Below, one piece after another: positions 1 through 12,500 of a stretch of 64,000 bases of DNA; positions within the stretch are counted from its first letter, which is position 1; every line of letters starts with the position of its first letter. The stretch spans positions 3,169,677 to 3,233,676 of the forward strand of contig NW_022145599.1 of assembly GCF_000002235.5 (NCBI RefSeq). Reading direction: 5' to 3'. The DNA comes from Strongylocentrotus purpuratus (Eukaryota; Echinodermata; Echinoidea; Camarodonta; Strongylocentrotidae). The notes beneath the pieces are model-generated. The model made no database searches, was not told the origin of the DNA, and worked only from the letters and a program-made list of their open reading frames with translations. The position numbers and the translations under genes were made by a program.

Positions 1-475
1 AGTCACCTCTTTACCTAAAAGTGCATTTCATGTACTTAATTAGAAATCACACTGCCACACGTAATTTAATATTCAAGGTCGGTCTCTTGCTGGTATGTTG
101 TATCAGGGATAAGGCTACATAAAATAGCTATTACATGATATTTTGATGACATGAAATCTTGAAACTCCGATGCTATTAATGCAATAGAAAGAATGAAAAC
201 AATGGAGAAAAGAGAGGAAGGTAGAAAGAAAAAAAATCTGACTAGGCTTGCCGTTCATCTACAATTTAAGTGAAAGTGCCCCATAGGCTCATCATTCAAG
301 GTCACCATCTCCCAGCCAGGAATTGTACCTACACTGTCTTATCACCATAAAGAACCAGATAAATAAATAAAAGATAAAAAAGTAAATAAGTAAAATTAAA
401 AATACAATTAGTAATAAAAACGAGAGGAATGATAAGAATAATAATTACGATAATAATAATGAAAATTATACCATG
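1..475. repeat. First, diverged unit of the tandem array (left part)
   Basis: AT-rich spacer with a diverged copy of the array core at about 239-334, recognisable by the shared stretches TCATCATTC and CACCATCTCCCAGCCAGG. The unit continues after the DIRS insertion, where the second conserved box appears at about 3714-3835. The following simple AT-rich sequence (360-475) is the usual spacer. No coding sequence is seen. Confidence 0.75.
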
Positions 476-865
476 ACAGAAAAATCATGCCTGGTTTTAT
501 TATTTATTAAATAAATCTATGTATCTACCTATTATTTGCTAGTTTCCCTAAACTACGCAGCCATCGAGAACTAAAAACGTCACATTCGCGCATGCCCCAC
601 CCCAGTACATTGCCTACCTAGGGTCACGTGCGCAAACGCACGCCCGCCATCATCCTCTGACGAGCCACCTGAGACAACGCCATAGGCATGTTGCTGGGCA
701 AGGAGCCCGCAAGGAGAGGGAGCGGAGGGAGGGACAAAGGTAGATACATAGATTTATCTAGTAAATAATAAAATCAGGTATGATTTGTCTGATTTGATGT
801 ATCTACCCATTATTTGCTAGAGTAACACGGATAAGTCCGGGTTGCATGTCCCAAGTGGAAGGGGG

Positions 866-1311
866 TTAATTGTAATTTATGGCAGACGATGGCGCCCTCA
901 AGGATGAAGTCGCAAACAGTACTTCACCAGAAGGAACGTCTCTGATATAAAAGGAAGTGAACGAATTGGGAGACCGCCAAAAGGTGGCCCTTATAATATC
1001 TTCCAGGCCATTACATTGACAAAGAGCTGGTCGTCCTAACGATAACTCTTGTCCAAGCACCATTTCAATGCCCTCATCTGGCTCCAGACTTTGTCCTCCT
1101 TGACCGAGGAGAAGTCAGAAAGGGGACCGAGGAAAAACTCAACCGGCCCGGAGGAAACCGACTGGTTCTTTGCAATAAAGGAGGGCCTTGGTATAAGTCT
1201 AACGCCCTGTCCCTCCAACCGGATATGGCCAGGGGAGGTACACAGGGTATGGAGAGTACTCATCCTCTGCTGGGACGCAATAGCGATGGGGAACATGGTT
1301 TTGACCGTCAA
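866..1311 (-). pseudogene. DIRS tyrosine recombinase remnant (two overlapping frames)
   Basis: Frame one (1036-1311) has IAIASQQRMSTLHTL, corresponding to the first catalytic Arg region of DIRS recombinases (ASARRVSxLH pattern). It is followed by RLIPRPSFIAKN and VKEDKVWSQMRALKW, both typical of the family. Frame two (866-1063) holds the C-terminal part: LEDIIRATFW, then SPNSFTSFYIRDV, which includes the expected catalytic Tyr. The change of frame between them shows a frameshift, so the enzyme is inactive in this copy. In an intact element this protein would integrate the circular cDNA. Confidence 0.75.
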
Positions 1312-1589
1312 ATGTATGAGAGAAGCTTTAGAAAGGACGCATCAGTCGTGAGGAAAACTGACGGAAGAGGGATACGAAGGGGTTTGCCCTGAGTTATAAA
1401 CGACTCGTTTGTCCAGGGGACGAGAATACGCAAGATTTCCCTCGGTAGTGGGATCCATACCTCGAGGGAAACCACGCTCGGCGTGAAGAACTTCAAGAGG
1501 TGCCTCTGAAAGGGCCACATCAGAAGTTTGCAATCTGGAAATACCTCCGCCATACTGGGGAGGTAGCCCGGGAACTTAAGCCAGTACAT
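1308..1589 (-). pseudogene. DIRS reverse transcriptase / RNase H remnant
   Basis: An open stretch of 93 codons matches the junction between reverse transcriptase thumb and RNase H in DIRS-like elements. It has a SMAEVFP segment, then a MWPFQRHLL segment (family pattern: L/M-R-P-Q-R), and ends in FLTTDAS, the start of RNase H with its first catalytic Asp. The RNase H normally continues with a GWGA-like motif. Here it breaks off and the next readable coding is already the recombinase, so the rest of RNase H and the recombinase N-terminus have been lost. Recognition is by motif pattern only. Confidence 0.7.
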
Positions 1590-1718
1590 GGCTAGTCCAG
1601 AATCTGGCCTATTTAATTTTGATTTCCATCACACCAATGCTACCTCTCCCTACTTACTTGCTACCAGCCGATGATGGCGTGATCATTAAATTAGGACAGC
1701 CGGCGAAAGAGCCTCAGG

Positions 1719-2030
1719 CTGGGCTGGTGAGCATAATTATGAGTTTGTTGATAACGCCATCTTCGACGGCTGGAATCAAGTGTGTAGGGAATTATAAAGG
1801 ACCGTGCAGATTCTGGACTATACTTGAAGCTACACTGTAATTCTAATGTGTGTGATAAAACAGCTGTAGACCTTCTTCTTTGAAAGTGGGAGATCTATAA
1901 TGCCGTAAAACACACATCGGCCTGGGCTGGTGAGCATAATTATGAGTTTGTTGATAACGCCATCTTCGACGGCTTGAATCAAGTGTGTAGGGAAATTATA
2001 AAGGACCGTGCAGAGTCTGGACTAGTACAT
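1719..2030. repeat. Direct repeat of about 105 bp inside the DIRS element
   Basis: The stretch at about 1719-1830 recurs at about 1921-2030 with only a few differences (shared GGGCTGGTGAGCATAATTAT and CCATCTTCGACGGCT). It is a local duplication within the retrotransposon body. No coding role is recognised. Confidence 0.7.
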
Positions 2031-3685
2031 GGCTCGCACTCTGCGAGAAAGAGGCAGGGACCGAGCGGCCAAGAAAATCGTGCGAATTCTGTCGTGGTTG
2101 GGGCGAGCGACCTGGTATGGGATGTCTATCTCCGCACCCAAGTACACTTGGGTACGGGTGGGGAACAGCTCCGATCTCTCCCATTTGTCTATAAAGCCTA
2201 GCTTCTGTGTAGTCAGTTATCATTGTTGTTGTTGTTTTAGTTTTTATTGGTGTGTATCATTCACTTATGAATATTTACGCCGAATTCAAGTTGCATTAAC
2301 AAAATTAAATGGAAGCAGAAAAGAGAAGGTGGGAAAAATCTACGCTGTTCAATTTTTCGCATTTTGCGGAGATTCCAGACAACCTGTCTACATAAAATCA
2401 TTGACCGTTTTGTGTGTATCTTCTGGCCAGCGCGGTTCGGTACATCGAACAGGCTTCTCGGCTTGCATGTTCATGCGCAGCCTAGACCCTACAATACCGG
2501 CCAAGACTATGCGATGTCTGTCGGTGTGATTCTCTCCTTTCCAGGAAATAAATCATGTTAGTCATGCCTTAGCCTTCTGTCTAGAAGGTTAGAGCGGTTG
2601 GCGAGGACTATATCTTGCTTTGCTATCTCCGCCGCCTGTTTCCGAGAGTCAATCTCGCGCTGAAGGACAGCGGCAAAATGGTTCCCAAACAGATGCTCCT
2701 CCGAGTGGGGTATCCCCGTCAAAAGGGAAGGGATAGCCCTTTTAAGAAATCCTGAGGTGGAAATGCGAATTCCCTCCTATAGTTCATGGTCAGGACGGTT
2801 ATCCACAATAGACTGTAGTGTTATGAAAACCGTTAGGAAAACGTAAATTATAACCAGACAGGCGATCGGCTTGTAAAAGTCATGGGGTTCCTGACTGACC
2901 TAAAGGTTTATGATTATCATTGCAGCATTAGCTAAACCCAGAATTTTGTTTCAGAATCTGGGACAAAGTTACCCGATCCCTTTAAGGTGAGCACGATCTC
3001 ATGACACCAGACCGTCAGACTCGGAAATCTCAAGTTCCCGAGACCTGACCCTGAGGCGGATTAGTGACCCCAGATAGGCAGTGAGTGGCATGCCAGATCT
3101 GGCGTGGGTCTCGGAGCCACGTACGCCCCTGTTTATCCTTTGCCCTACAGGCATGGCTACGAAAATTTAGGCCAGGGTCTCAAACCCACATTAGAAATAG
3201 AAAGCCAAGCGAGTCGTGGGACATAATTAGTCAATTTTGACTGAAGTGCCTTAAAACCCAATCAAACAACAACAACAACAGGGTCGGAAGGCGTACCTGC
3301 GCGTCGGCTGTCAAACCACGAGGGGTTTGGGGCTGCGCTGACTAGTGACTCAGAAACAGAGTCACCACCCCGACCCTCGAAATGAGCTACATGAGGAACC
3401 TGGTACCAAGAGGCGGCCGCAACCACGAGTTGGCAGTCTCCTCGCCGGGTGGGGCGCCAAGCGCCCCCGGTATAGGAAGGGCAGCTCTAGCCAGGCGGCT
3501 CTGTACTTGCCGTGATCGAGCATAACCGTGTTCCAAACCAGTGGGATAAACCGGATCCATTAGGATCGAGGTACCTGTAAAAACAGCGCGAATGTGACGT
3601 TTTTAGTACTCGATGGCTGCGCAGTTTAAGGAAAATAACAAATAATAGGTAAATACATTGATTTATTGTGGTAAATTGAAAGTAG

Positions 3686-6600
3686 CCAAAAATAATAATG
3701 ATATTAATAATATGACATGTTAACACGGGTAGCCTCATCAGAATGAATACTGTTTATCCTGAGGGCCCTGAAATTATATAACTACCCCGGCTACAACAAT
3801 ACGGCGCTCAAACATTCGAGGAATGTCGTTAAGTTTTAGAAAGAAAAAAAAATTGTGTCTCAACATAACAAATAAAACTATATGGCGCACATAATGCATC
3901 TTAAAAGTCATTTTTTTAAATTTAAAAACAACAACGATATCATGATTACATAAAACAACTATTAGATGATATCTTTGGTGTTATAAATCTTGAAGAAAAA
4001 AATCGATGCTTATCCCTACCAGAGAAAGAAAGAAAAGAATAGAGAAAGAGAGGAAGAAAGAAAGAAAGTCTGACTGGGCGTGCCGTTCTCTTACAATTTA
4101 AGGGACAGGGCCCGGTAGGCTCATCATTCACAGGTCACCATCTCCCAGCCAGGCATTATACCTACTTAACATCATGACTACCAGAAAGACATATCTTAAT
4201 GCGAATACTGAACAAGGTAAATGAATCAAAGATTATCATTTTTTTAAGTTAAAAAGTAAAATTAAATAACAATAGTAATAAATACGATAGGAATGAAGAG
4301 AATAATAATTTCGACAATATTAATGAGTATAATGAAGATTATACAATAATACAAAATTAGTGATAACAATACAAATAATAATAATAATAATATGACATGT
4401 TTACAGAGGATAGCCTCATCTGAATAGATTCAGTTTATCCTGAGGGTCCTGCAATCATATAACTACCCCGGCTACAACAATAAGGCGCTCAAACATTCGA
4501 GGAATGACATTAAGTTTTAGAAGAAAAAAAATTAAAAATTGTGTCTCAACATAACAAATAAAACTATATGGCGCACAAAATGCATCTTAAAAGGCATTCT
4601 TTTTAAATAAAAAAACAACAACGATACTATGATTATATAAAAAATATATTACATGATATCTTTGGTATAATGAAATCTTGAGGAAAAAACGAGGCTAAGC
4701 CCTTCCAGAGAAAGAAGAAAAGGATGGAGAAAGAGAGGAAGAAAGAAAAAAAGAAAGTCTGACTGGGCGTGCCGTTCTCCTACAATTTAAGGGACAGGGC
4801 CCGGTAGGCTCATCATTCATAGGTCACCATCTCCCAGCCAGGCATTATACCTACACTTAACACTTTAACTACCAGACAGACAAAGTCTTTCCGCGAATAC
4901 TGAGCAAGATAAATGAATAAAAGATACAAAATAAAAAAAGTAATAAAGTAAAATAAAAAAGTAATAAAATAAAATTAAATAACAATAGTAATAAAAACGA
5001 TAGGAATGATGAGAACAATAATATCGATAGTATTAATGAGTATAATAAAGATGATACAATATTACAAAATTAACAATAACAATACAAATAAAATGATAAT
5101 AATAATATGACATGTTTACCCAGGGTAGCCTCATCAGAATAAGTACTGTTTCCCCTGAGGGCCCTGTAATTATAAAACTATCCTGGCTACAACAATAAGG
5201 CGCTCAAACGTTCGAGGAATGTCATGAAGCTTAAAGCAATAAAAACAAAATATGTCACAAAATGGCAAACATTATTGATCTCTAAATTGATTAAAGATAT
5301 TAATCCAATGTCACGATAAACCGAAAAAAATGATGCTAAGCTCTACCAGAGAAAGGAAAAGATAAAGGAAGGATGGGAGGAACGGACAAAGACAGAATGA
5401 AAACCTGACTGGGCGTGCCGTTCTCCTACAATTTAAGGGACAGGGCCCGGTAGGCTCATCATTCACAGGTCACCATCTCCCAGTCAGGCATTATACCTAT
5501 ACTCAATAACATGAACACCAACAAGGGAATATTCTTGACCAGCAATAAAATGGGTGGAATCTAGGAAACTGGATGGTAAGCCTTTAAGGAACCGACTGTG
5601 TGTGCCATTCTTTGATGGGAAAAGACAAATAACTATATGGCACACAAAATGCATCTTAACAGCCATTCTTTTTAATTAAAAAACAACAACGATATAATGA
5701 TTACATAAAAAAAAACTATTACATAATATCTTTGACGTTATGAAATCTTGAAGAAAAAAAAAACCATGCTAAGCCCTACCAGAGAAAGAAAGAAAAGAAT
5801 GGAGAAAGAGAGGAAGAAAGAAAGAAAGTCTGACTGGGCGTGCCGTTCTCCTACAATTTAAGGGACAGGGCCCGGTAGGCTCATCATTCACAGGTCACCA
5901 TCTCCCAGCCAGGCACTATACCTACAATTAACACCATGACTACAAAAGAGACCGTCATAGGCTTAATACACACATAATGAACAAGATAAATGAATAAAAG
6001 ATTGTTTCAAAATATATAAAAACAGTAAAGAAAAAAAAAGTAATATTAATGATAGGAATGATAAGAAGAATAATAATATGACATGTTTACATGGGATAGC
6101 CTCATCAAAATAAGTACTGTTTACCCTGGGGGCCATGTAATTATATAACTACCCTGACTTCAATGATAAGGCGCTCAAACATTCGAGAAATGTCATTAAG
6201 TTGTAGAAGAAACAAATGTGTCTCAACATAACAAATATTATTGATCTCTAAAATGATTAAAATATTAGTCGTATGTCACGAAAAACCGAAAACTGATGCT
6301 CAGCTCTACCAGAGAAAGGAAAAGATAAAGGAAGGATGGAAGGAAGGTAGAAAGACAGAAAGAAAGTCTGACTGGGCGTGCCGTTCTCCTACAATTTAAG
6401 GGACAGGGCCCGGTAGGCTCATCATTCACAGGTCACCATCTCCCAGCCAGGCATTATACCTACACTTAACACTTTAACTACCAGACAGACAAAGTCTTTC
6501 CGCGAATACTGAGCAAGATAAATGAATAAAAGATACAAAATAAAAAAAGTAATAAAGTAAAATTAAATAACAATAGTAATAAAAACGATAGGAATGATGA

Positions 6601-9550
6601 GAACAATAATATCGATAGTATTAATGAGTATAATAAAGATGATACAATATTACAAAATTAATAATAACAATACAAATAAAATGATAATAATAATATGACA
6701 TGTTTACCCAGGGTAGCCTCATCAGAATAAGTACTGTTTCCCCTGAGGGCCCTGTAATTATAAAACTATCCTGGCTACAACAATAAGGCGCTCAAACGTT
6801 CGAGGAATGTCATGAAGCTTAAAGCAATAAAAACAAAATATGTCACAAAATGGCAAACATTATTGATCTCTAAATTGATTAAAGATATTAATCCAATGTC
6901 ACGATAAACCGAAAAAAATGATGCTAAGCTCTACCAGAGAAAGGAAAAGATAAAGGAAGGATGGAAGGAAGGTAGAAAGACAGAAAGAAAGTCTGACTGG
7001 GCGTGCCGTTCTCCTACAATTTAAGGGACAGGGCCCGGTAGGCTCATCATTCACAGGTCACCATCTCCCAGCCAGGCATTACACCTACACTTAACTTCCT
7101 GAATACCGGAAAGACCGTCATAGTCTCAATACACACAACATGATAATACACACATAAATGATGATAATATGACATGTGTACCCAGTGTAGCCTCATCAGA
7201 ATTAATTACCCTGAGGGCCCAGTAAATATATAAGTACCCTGGCTACAACGATAAGGCTCTCAAACATTTGGAAATGTTATAACATTTTTTAATTATGGCA
7301 CAACATAGCAAATATTATTGATCTTTGATTAAAGATATCAATCCGATGTGATGAAAAAAAGGATGCTAAGCTCTACCAAAGAAAGAAAAAAGATAAAGGA
7401 AGGATGGAAGGAAGGTAGAAAGACAGAAAGAAAGTCTGACTGGGCGTGCCGTTCTCCTACAATTTAAGGGACAGGGCCCGGTAGGCTCATCATTCACAGG
7501 TCACCATCTCCCAGCCAGGCATTATACTTACACTTAATAACATGACAGCCAACAAGGGAATATTCTTGAAATACAAGAAAAGGTAGGAATCTAGGAAACT
7601 GGATGGTCAGCCTTTAAGGAACCGACTGTGGGTGCCATTCTTTAATGGGAAAAGACAAAAAACTATATGGCACACAAAATGCATCTTAAAAGGCATTCGT
7701 TTGAAATTAAAAAAACAACAACGATACTATGATTATGTATACAAAATATATTACATGATATCTTTGGTATAATGAAATCTTGAGGAAAAAACGTGGCTAA
7801 GCCCTACCAGGGAAAGAAGAAAAGAATGGAGAATGAGAGGAAGAAAGAAAGAAAGTCTGACTGGGCGTGCCGTTCTCCTACAATTTAAGGGAAAGGGCCC
7901 GGTAGGCTCATCATTCACAGGTCACCATCTCCCAGTCAGACATTATACCTATACTCAATAACTTGAACACCAACAAGGGATTATTCTTAAAATTTAAGAA
8001 AATAGGTGGAATCTAGGAAAATAGGTGGAATCTAGGAAACTAGATGGTAAGCCTTTATGGAACCGATTGTGGGTGCCATTCTTTAATGGGAAAAGACAAA
8101 TAACTATATGGCACAAAAATGCATCTTAACAGCCATTCTTTTTGATTAAAAAACAACAACGATTTAGTAATTACATAAAACAACTATTACATAATATCTT
8201 TGACGTTATGAAATCTTGAAGAAAAAAAAACGATGCTAAGCCCTACCAGAGAAAGAAAGAAAAGAATGGAGAATGAGAGGAAGAAAGAAAGAAAGAAAGT
8301 CTGACTGGGGGTGCCGTTCTCCTACAATTTAAGGGACAGGGCCCGGTAGGCTCATCATTCACAGGTCACCATCTCCCAGCCAGGCATTATAACTACACTT
8401 AACATCCTGACTACCAGAATGACCGTCATAGTCTCAATACACACAACATGATAATACACACATAAATGATGATAATATGACATGTGTACCCAGTGTAGCC
8501 TCATCAGAATAAATTATGTTTACCCTGAGGGGCCCAGTAAATATATAACTACCCTGGCTACAACGATAAGGCTCTCAAACATTTGGAAATGTTATAACAT
8601 ATTTTAATTATGGCACAACATAGCAAATATTATTGATCTTTGATTAAAGATATCAATCCGATGTGATGAAAAAAAGGATGCTAAGCTCTACCAAAGAAAG
8701 AAAAAAGATAAAGGAAGGATGGAAGGAAGGTAGAAAGACAGAAAGAAAGTCTGACTGGGCGTGCCGTTCTCCTACAATTTAAGGGACAGGGCCCGGTAGG
8801 CTCATCATTCACAGGTCACCATCTCCCAGCCAGGCATTATATCTATACTCAATAACATGAACACCAACAAGGGAATATTCTTGAAATACAAGAAAAGGGT
8901 GGAATCTAGGAAACTGGATGGTCAGCCTTTAAGGAACCGACTGTTGGTGCCATTCTTTAATGGGAAAAGACAAATAACTATATGGCACACAAAATGCATT
9001 CTTTTGAAATAAAAAACAACAACGATACTATGATTATATATACAAAATATATTACATGAATGGAGAGTGAGAAGGAAGAAATAAAGAAAGAAAGTCTGAC
9101 TGGGCGTGCCGTTCTCCTACAATTTAAGGGACAGGGCCCGGTAGGCTCATCATTCACAGGTCACCATCTCCCAGCCAGGAATTATACCTACACTTAACAC
9201 TATAACTACCAGACGGACAAAGTCTTCCGCGAATACTGTACAAGATAAATTAATAAAATTTAAAAAAAAAGAAGTAAAAAGTAAAAAAGTAAAATTAAAT
9301 AATAGTAATAAAAACGATAGGAATAATAAGTTTAATAATATCGATATTAAATATTAATGAGTATAATAAAGATGACACAATATTGAAAATTGATAATAAC
9401 AATAAAAATAATAATGATAATGATAATATGACAAGTTTACCCAGGGTAGCCTCATCAGAATAAATACTGTTTCCCCTGAGGGCCCTGTAATTATATAACT
9501 ATCCTGGGTTGAATCTAGGAAACTAGATTTCCCGGCCAGGCATATTTACC
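3686..9550. repeat. Tandem array with 11 further copies of a conserved 95-bp core
   Basis: Cores start near 4070, 4758, 5405, 5829, 6367, 6993, 7436, 7857, 8301, 8751 and 9096, so spacing is 345-690 bp. Each runs from CTGACTGGG to CCCAGCCAGGCATTATAC and is nearly invariant. The spacers between them differ in length and fall into two types. One carries a second box (GACATGTTTACCCAGGGTAG to GAATGTCAT, e.g. 5108-5225 and 6697-6812). The other carries a GAATCTAGGAAACTGGATGG segment (e.g. 5500-5710, 7530-7740, 7950-8170, 8850-9040). Long blocks such as 4870-5340 and 6470-6930 are almost identical, so the array has grown by recent duplication. AAAGAAAG tracts precede most cores. No open frame runs through a core. 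Confidence 0.85.
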
Positions 9551-12500
9551 ACTTACACACAAAAAGGTTATGATTATATCAAGTGAATTTGGGATCACAC
9601 TTTAGAAATTTGTATCTTTTGCTCCCCCTACACCCTTCCCCCCTCCCCTCTCCATCCGCATAGTATCAAAACCAAGATCCTGATACCTCACTGTTTACTT
9701 TGCGAAATGCAGTTTGATAGAGATAGAAACCTATCGTTATATTACTATGCACCGAGTGCATCGGTGTTCTAAATTATTCCAGGTTGTTTCAATCCTCTAC
9801 ACGTTGTAGCTTTCTGACTATCTACCTTCCCCCTATCACTGTCCCTTTCAGTGATCCGACCAGACCCTTATAGCGGTATACCGCCGCTCCCCGAAGGCAA
9901 CGGAGGAAGGACAAACAGAAGAAGAAATATAGGAAATAACAACACTCCAAGATTCTATAACATGTCGAAATAGTAAATCGTCCTCCCATATAATCATTAT
10001 ACAGTCCATGATCAAACCAAATAAATATGAACATGCTACTTACGCAATTGGCGATGACAAGTTAAACAGGCCGCTATAAAAAAAAATCATACGAAGTGTG
10101 TATCGTCTGTCCAAGCGTCGCCTCATATTTGGCATTCTACGATGCGTCCCAATGACTTAGATAAGTCACGTGATGCCAATGGCCGGGCCAATTCCGATCA
10201 GTAAATGCATATAATTTGCATACGAATATATTCGGAGCAGGTTCCTTGCATTGTGTTTACTTTTTATCACAATAACTTCTTTCATGTAAAGTATGTTGTA
10301 AATGCCATGACCCGTATTCTACTAAATGTCCGAGTCAACCCTCCGCTGGGCTTAATAAGCTTTTATTCAAAACCTGTTTTCACAAAGGAAGTTGGTATGG
10401 GATTTGTTCTTGTGTTATATATCTTAACCCAGGTTAAGTCTTTACTGAATTAGTATAGTAGGGACCGTTATGTCCACTCCTTTTTCTTGCTTTAATACAC
10501 GGAGTACCGGGAACGTCCCACAAAACTGTCTTAACTTCAAAGACATCATATTGTCTTCAAACTTGTACTTAATTACGCTTCGTGAAAGTTGGGAGTGGGG
10601 GGGGGGGGGGTTGGGGGAGGAGGGAGTGATCATGCAATCTCGAACCAGGTAAAAACGTCCGATGTACAAATGTCAAAGTTAAACATTTCAGAGGTGAAAG
10701 TGCCAGAGGTAAAAATGATAGAAGTAAAAATGTAAAAAGTATTAATATTAACTCTAAATTAATAAGGCCTACAATTATTCAATAAATCATGTAATACCTA
10801 AAGAATTCATTGAAATCGAATATTGATATGAATTTAAAGGATATTAGTTTGTATACCTCATTAGTGAGTCAATAGCACTTATTGTATTTCGATAAGTTCT
10901 TAATGGCAAACAAAATAATAATAAAATATTTGTCCCGCTAAATTTTGAATTTTGTAACGTTTGATGAACAATGTCATGGAGCCGAATATCTTTCTACCGG
11001 CTAAATCCACATGTTCAAGCGCACGTTTCTTTTTTGCGTTTATTATTATTATTATTAAACATTTTTATCTTCGATACATTTTTCTATTTTTTCATGATAT
11101 TTCTGTGTGATGTTGCCATTGTTATTTTGTTGTTCTGCTTTTGTATTTTGGCACTGTTTTTTTGTAAATTTTTTGTGAAATTACACAAGTTTGTGTTCGC
11201 TTGTTCTACTCTTTACACATTCAACAATTGATGAGAAATCATAGAAAGGGACAGTGAACAGTTGCTGTGTTACCATTTCCTAATGTAGGTATTCTAAAGC
11301 CTGAAATTCATGCGCTCTTTTATCTCGCCACCTGGTCAACAGTCGCATATTAGCGCATGACTTTTCGGCGGCTTGGAGCATGGGGTCAAAGGAAAGCGGC
11401 TTGATTCCACTCCTTTCTTTCACCTTCCAGGTCAGACGTGCTGTAGCATCACCAGGAAACGACAGGTAATGTGGACGTATTGTATGAAAGAAGTTAATTC
11501 TTTTGTTAGCATGTGCTTAGTTGGGGTAAGTTACATACCACTGTCTCTTGTTAGCTCCCCGCCCCCCCCCCCCCCCCCACTCCGAGAACGGACGGACTCC
11601 ATGCGTGTTACCAAAATGTCCTTTCGTAACAAAAGAAAAAGGTCGACCCGTATTGACTTTACACACGAGACTTTTGCTGAAAAAGGGGGGGGGGGTCGCT
11701 TGGAACACGCATATGCGTACCCTAAATAAGACTGAGTGGGGGGGGGGGGCGGGGTTAGCTCACTAATGATTGACATTGATGTCACAAGATGAATGAGATC
11801 CGGAGCATTTTTAAGGGTGGATTTAAGCAGGTCTGAAGAAAAAAATTGTGTGTAATATTTAAAAAATCTATGAAATATATTTAGATGTTTGAATAACAAA
11901 ATTTGAGTTGTATGCAGCCAAGCGCATCAACAGGAATCAACTTATATTTGGATGTCACCCGACCTTTAAGCACAATCCGACCCCGAACAAATGAAGAATT
12001 CACTATTGACAATACTAATGCATTTTGGAACATTTCACTTTTGATTGACCCCATATTAACGTGTACTGCTCATTCCACGATTATATAATCATTACGAATG
12101 GAACGTCATCGTTAAGGGAATTTAGCAGGCTTTGAAATACCAAATTAAGGTATGATGATATAGTAAAAATCGAGATTTCGACGCTCAAAAAAGAAATACA
12201 AAACTATTTTGAGGAATTTATATCGTATTTTCCTTTTGTCAAACTGCTGCGACGATAAACGAATATTTATTGTACACATTATTTTACCACAACAAAAAAC
12301 GCAGAGAAATTACAAACACGTCTGCTTGGAAAGAAAATTAAATGTTATATTGGAGCTGTTGAAAATGATAAAACATTCCTGAATTTGGAGTCGTTGCGGT
12401 ATGAAAATGGTTTTAGCAGCAGTATTATAAGCGTGTAGCTACTCTCTTTACAAGCGAAATATATGCGAAATTACATAAATAATAAGAAAGCGTATTCAAA

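Larger units (their letters stand above)
485..3685 (-). mobile_element. Decayed DIRS-type tyrosine-recombinase retrotransposon
   Basis: Inverted terminal repeats of about 80 bp match between 511-591 and the reverse complement of 3586-3667. Between the recombinase remnant and the low-coordinate ITR, at 743-823, lies a stretch that repeats the outer ends in both orientations. This is what the internal complementary region of DIRS elements looks like. Minus-strand remnants read in order RT/RNase H (1308-1589) and tyrosine recombinase (866-1311). The element sits inside an array unit: the spacer left of 485 and right of 3685 joins into one normal unit. No target-site duplication is obvious, as expected for DIRS. 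The 1600-3585 interval should hold the gag-like part, but I recognise no domain there. Exact ends are uncertain by a few tens of bases. Confidence 0.8.

Noticed and set aside
2029..2529. Plus-strand open frame of 166 codons in the DIRS region
   Set aside because: No recognisable domain; it runs opposite to the retrotransposon's coding strand and has low-complexity Cys/Phe runs.
4070..4165. Array core as a known small RNA gene (tRNA, 5S rRNA, U1, snoRNA)
   Set aside because: No A/B boxes, no 5S or U1 consensus beyond a short chance match, and no D box after the C-box-like sequence.
1..9550. CRISPR array
   Set aside because: Repeat units are far too long and unevenly spaced, spacers are related to each other, and the DNA is animal.
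10205..11231. Small open frames in the 3' flank
   Set aside because: Hydrophobic, AT-driven readings with no recognisable motif; likely random.
11373..11899. Several overlapping open frames on both strands
   Set aside because: Created by G/C homopolymers; no domain, splice context or conservation signal.
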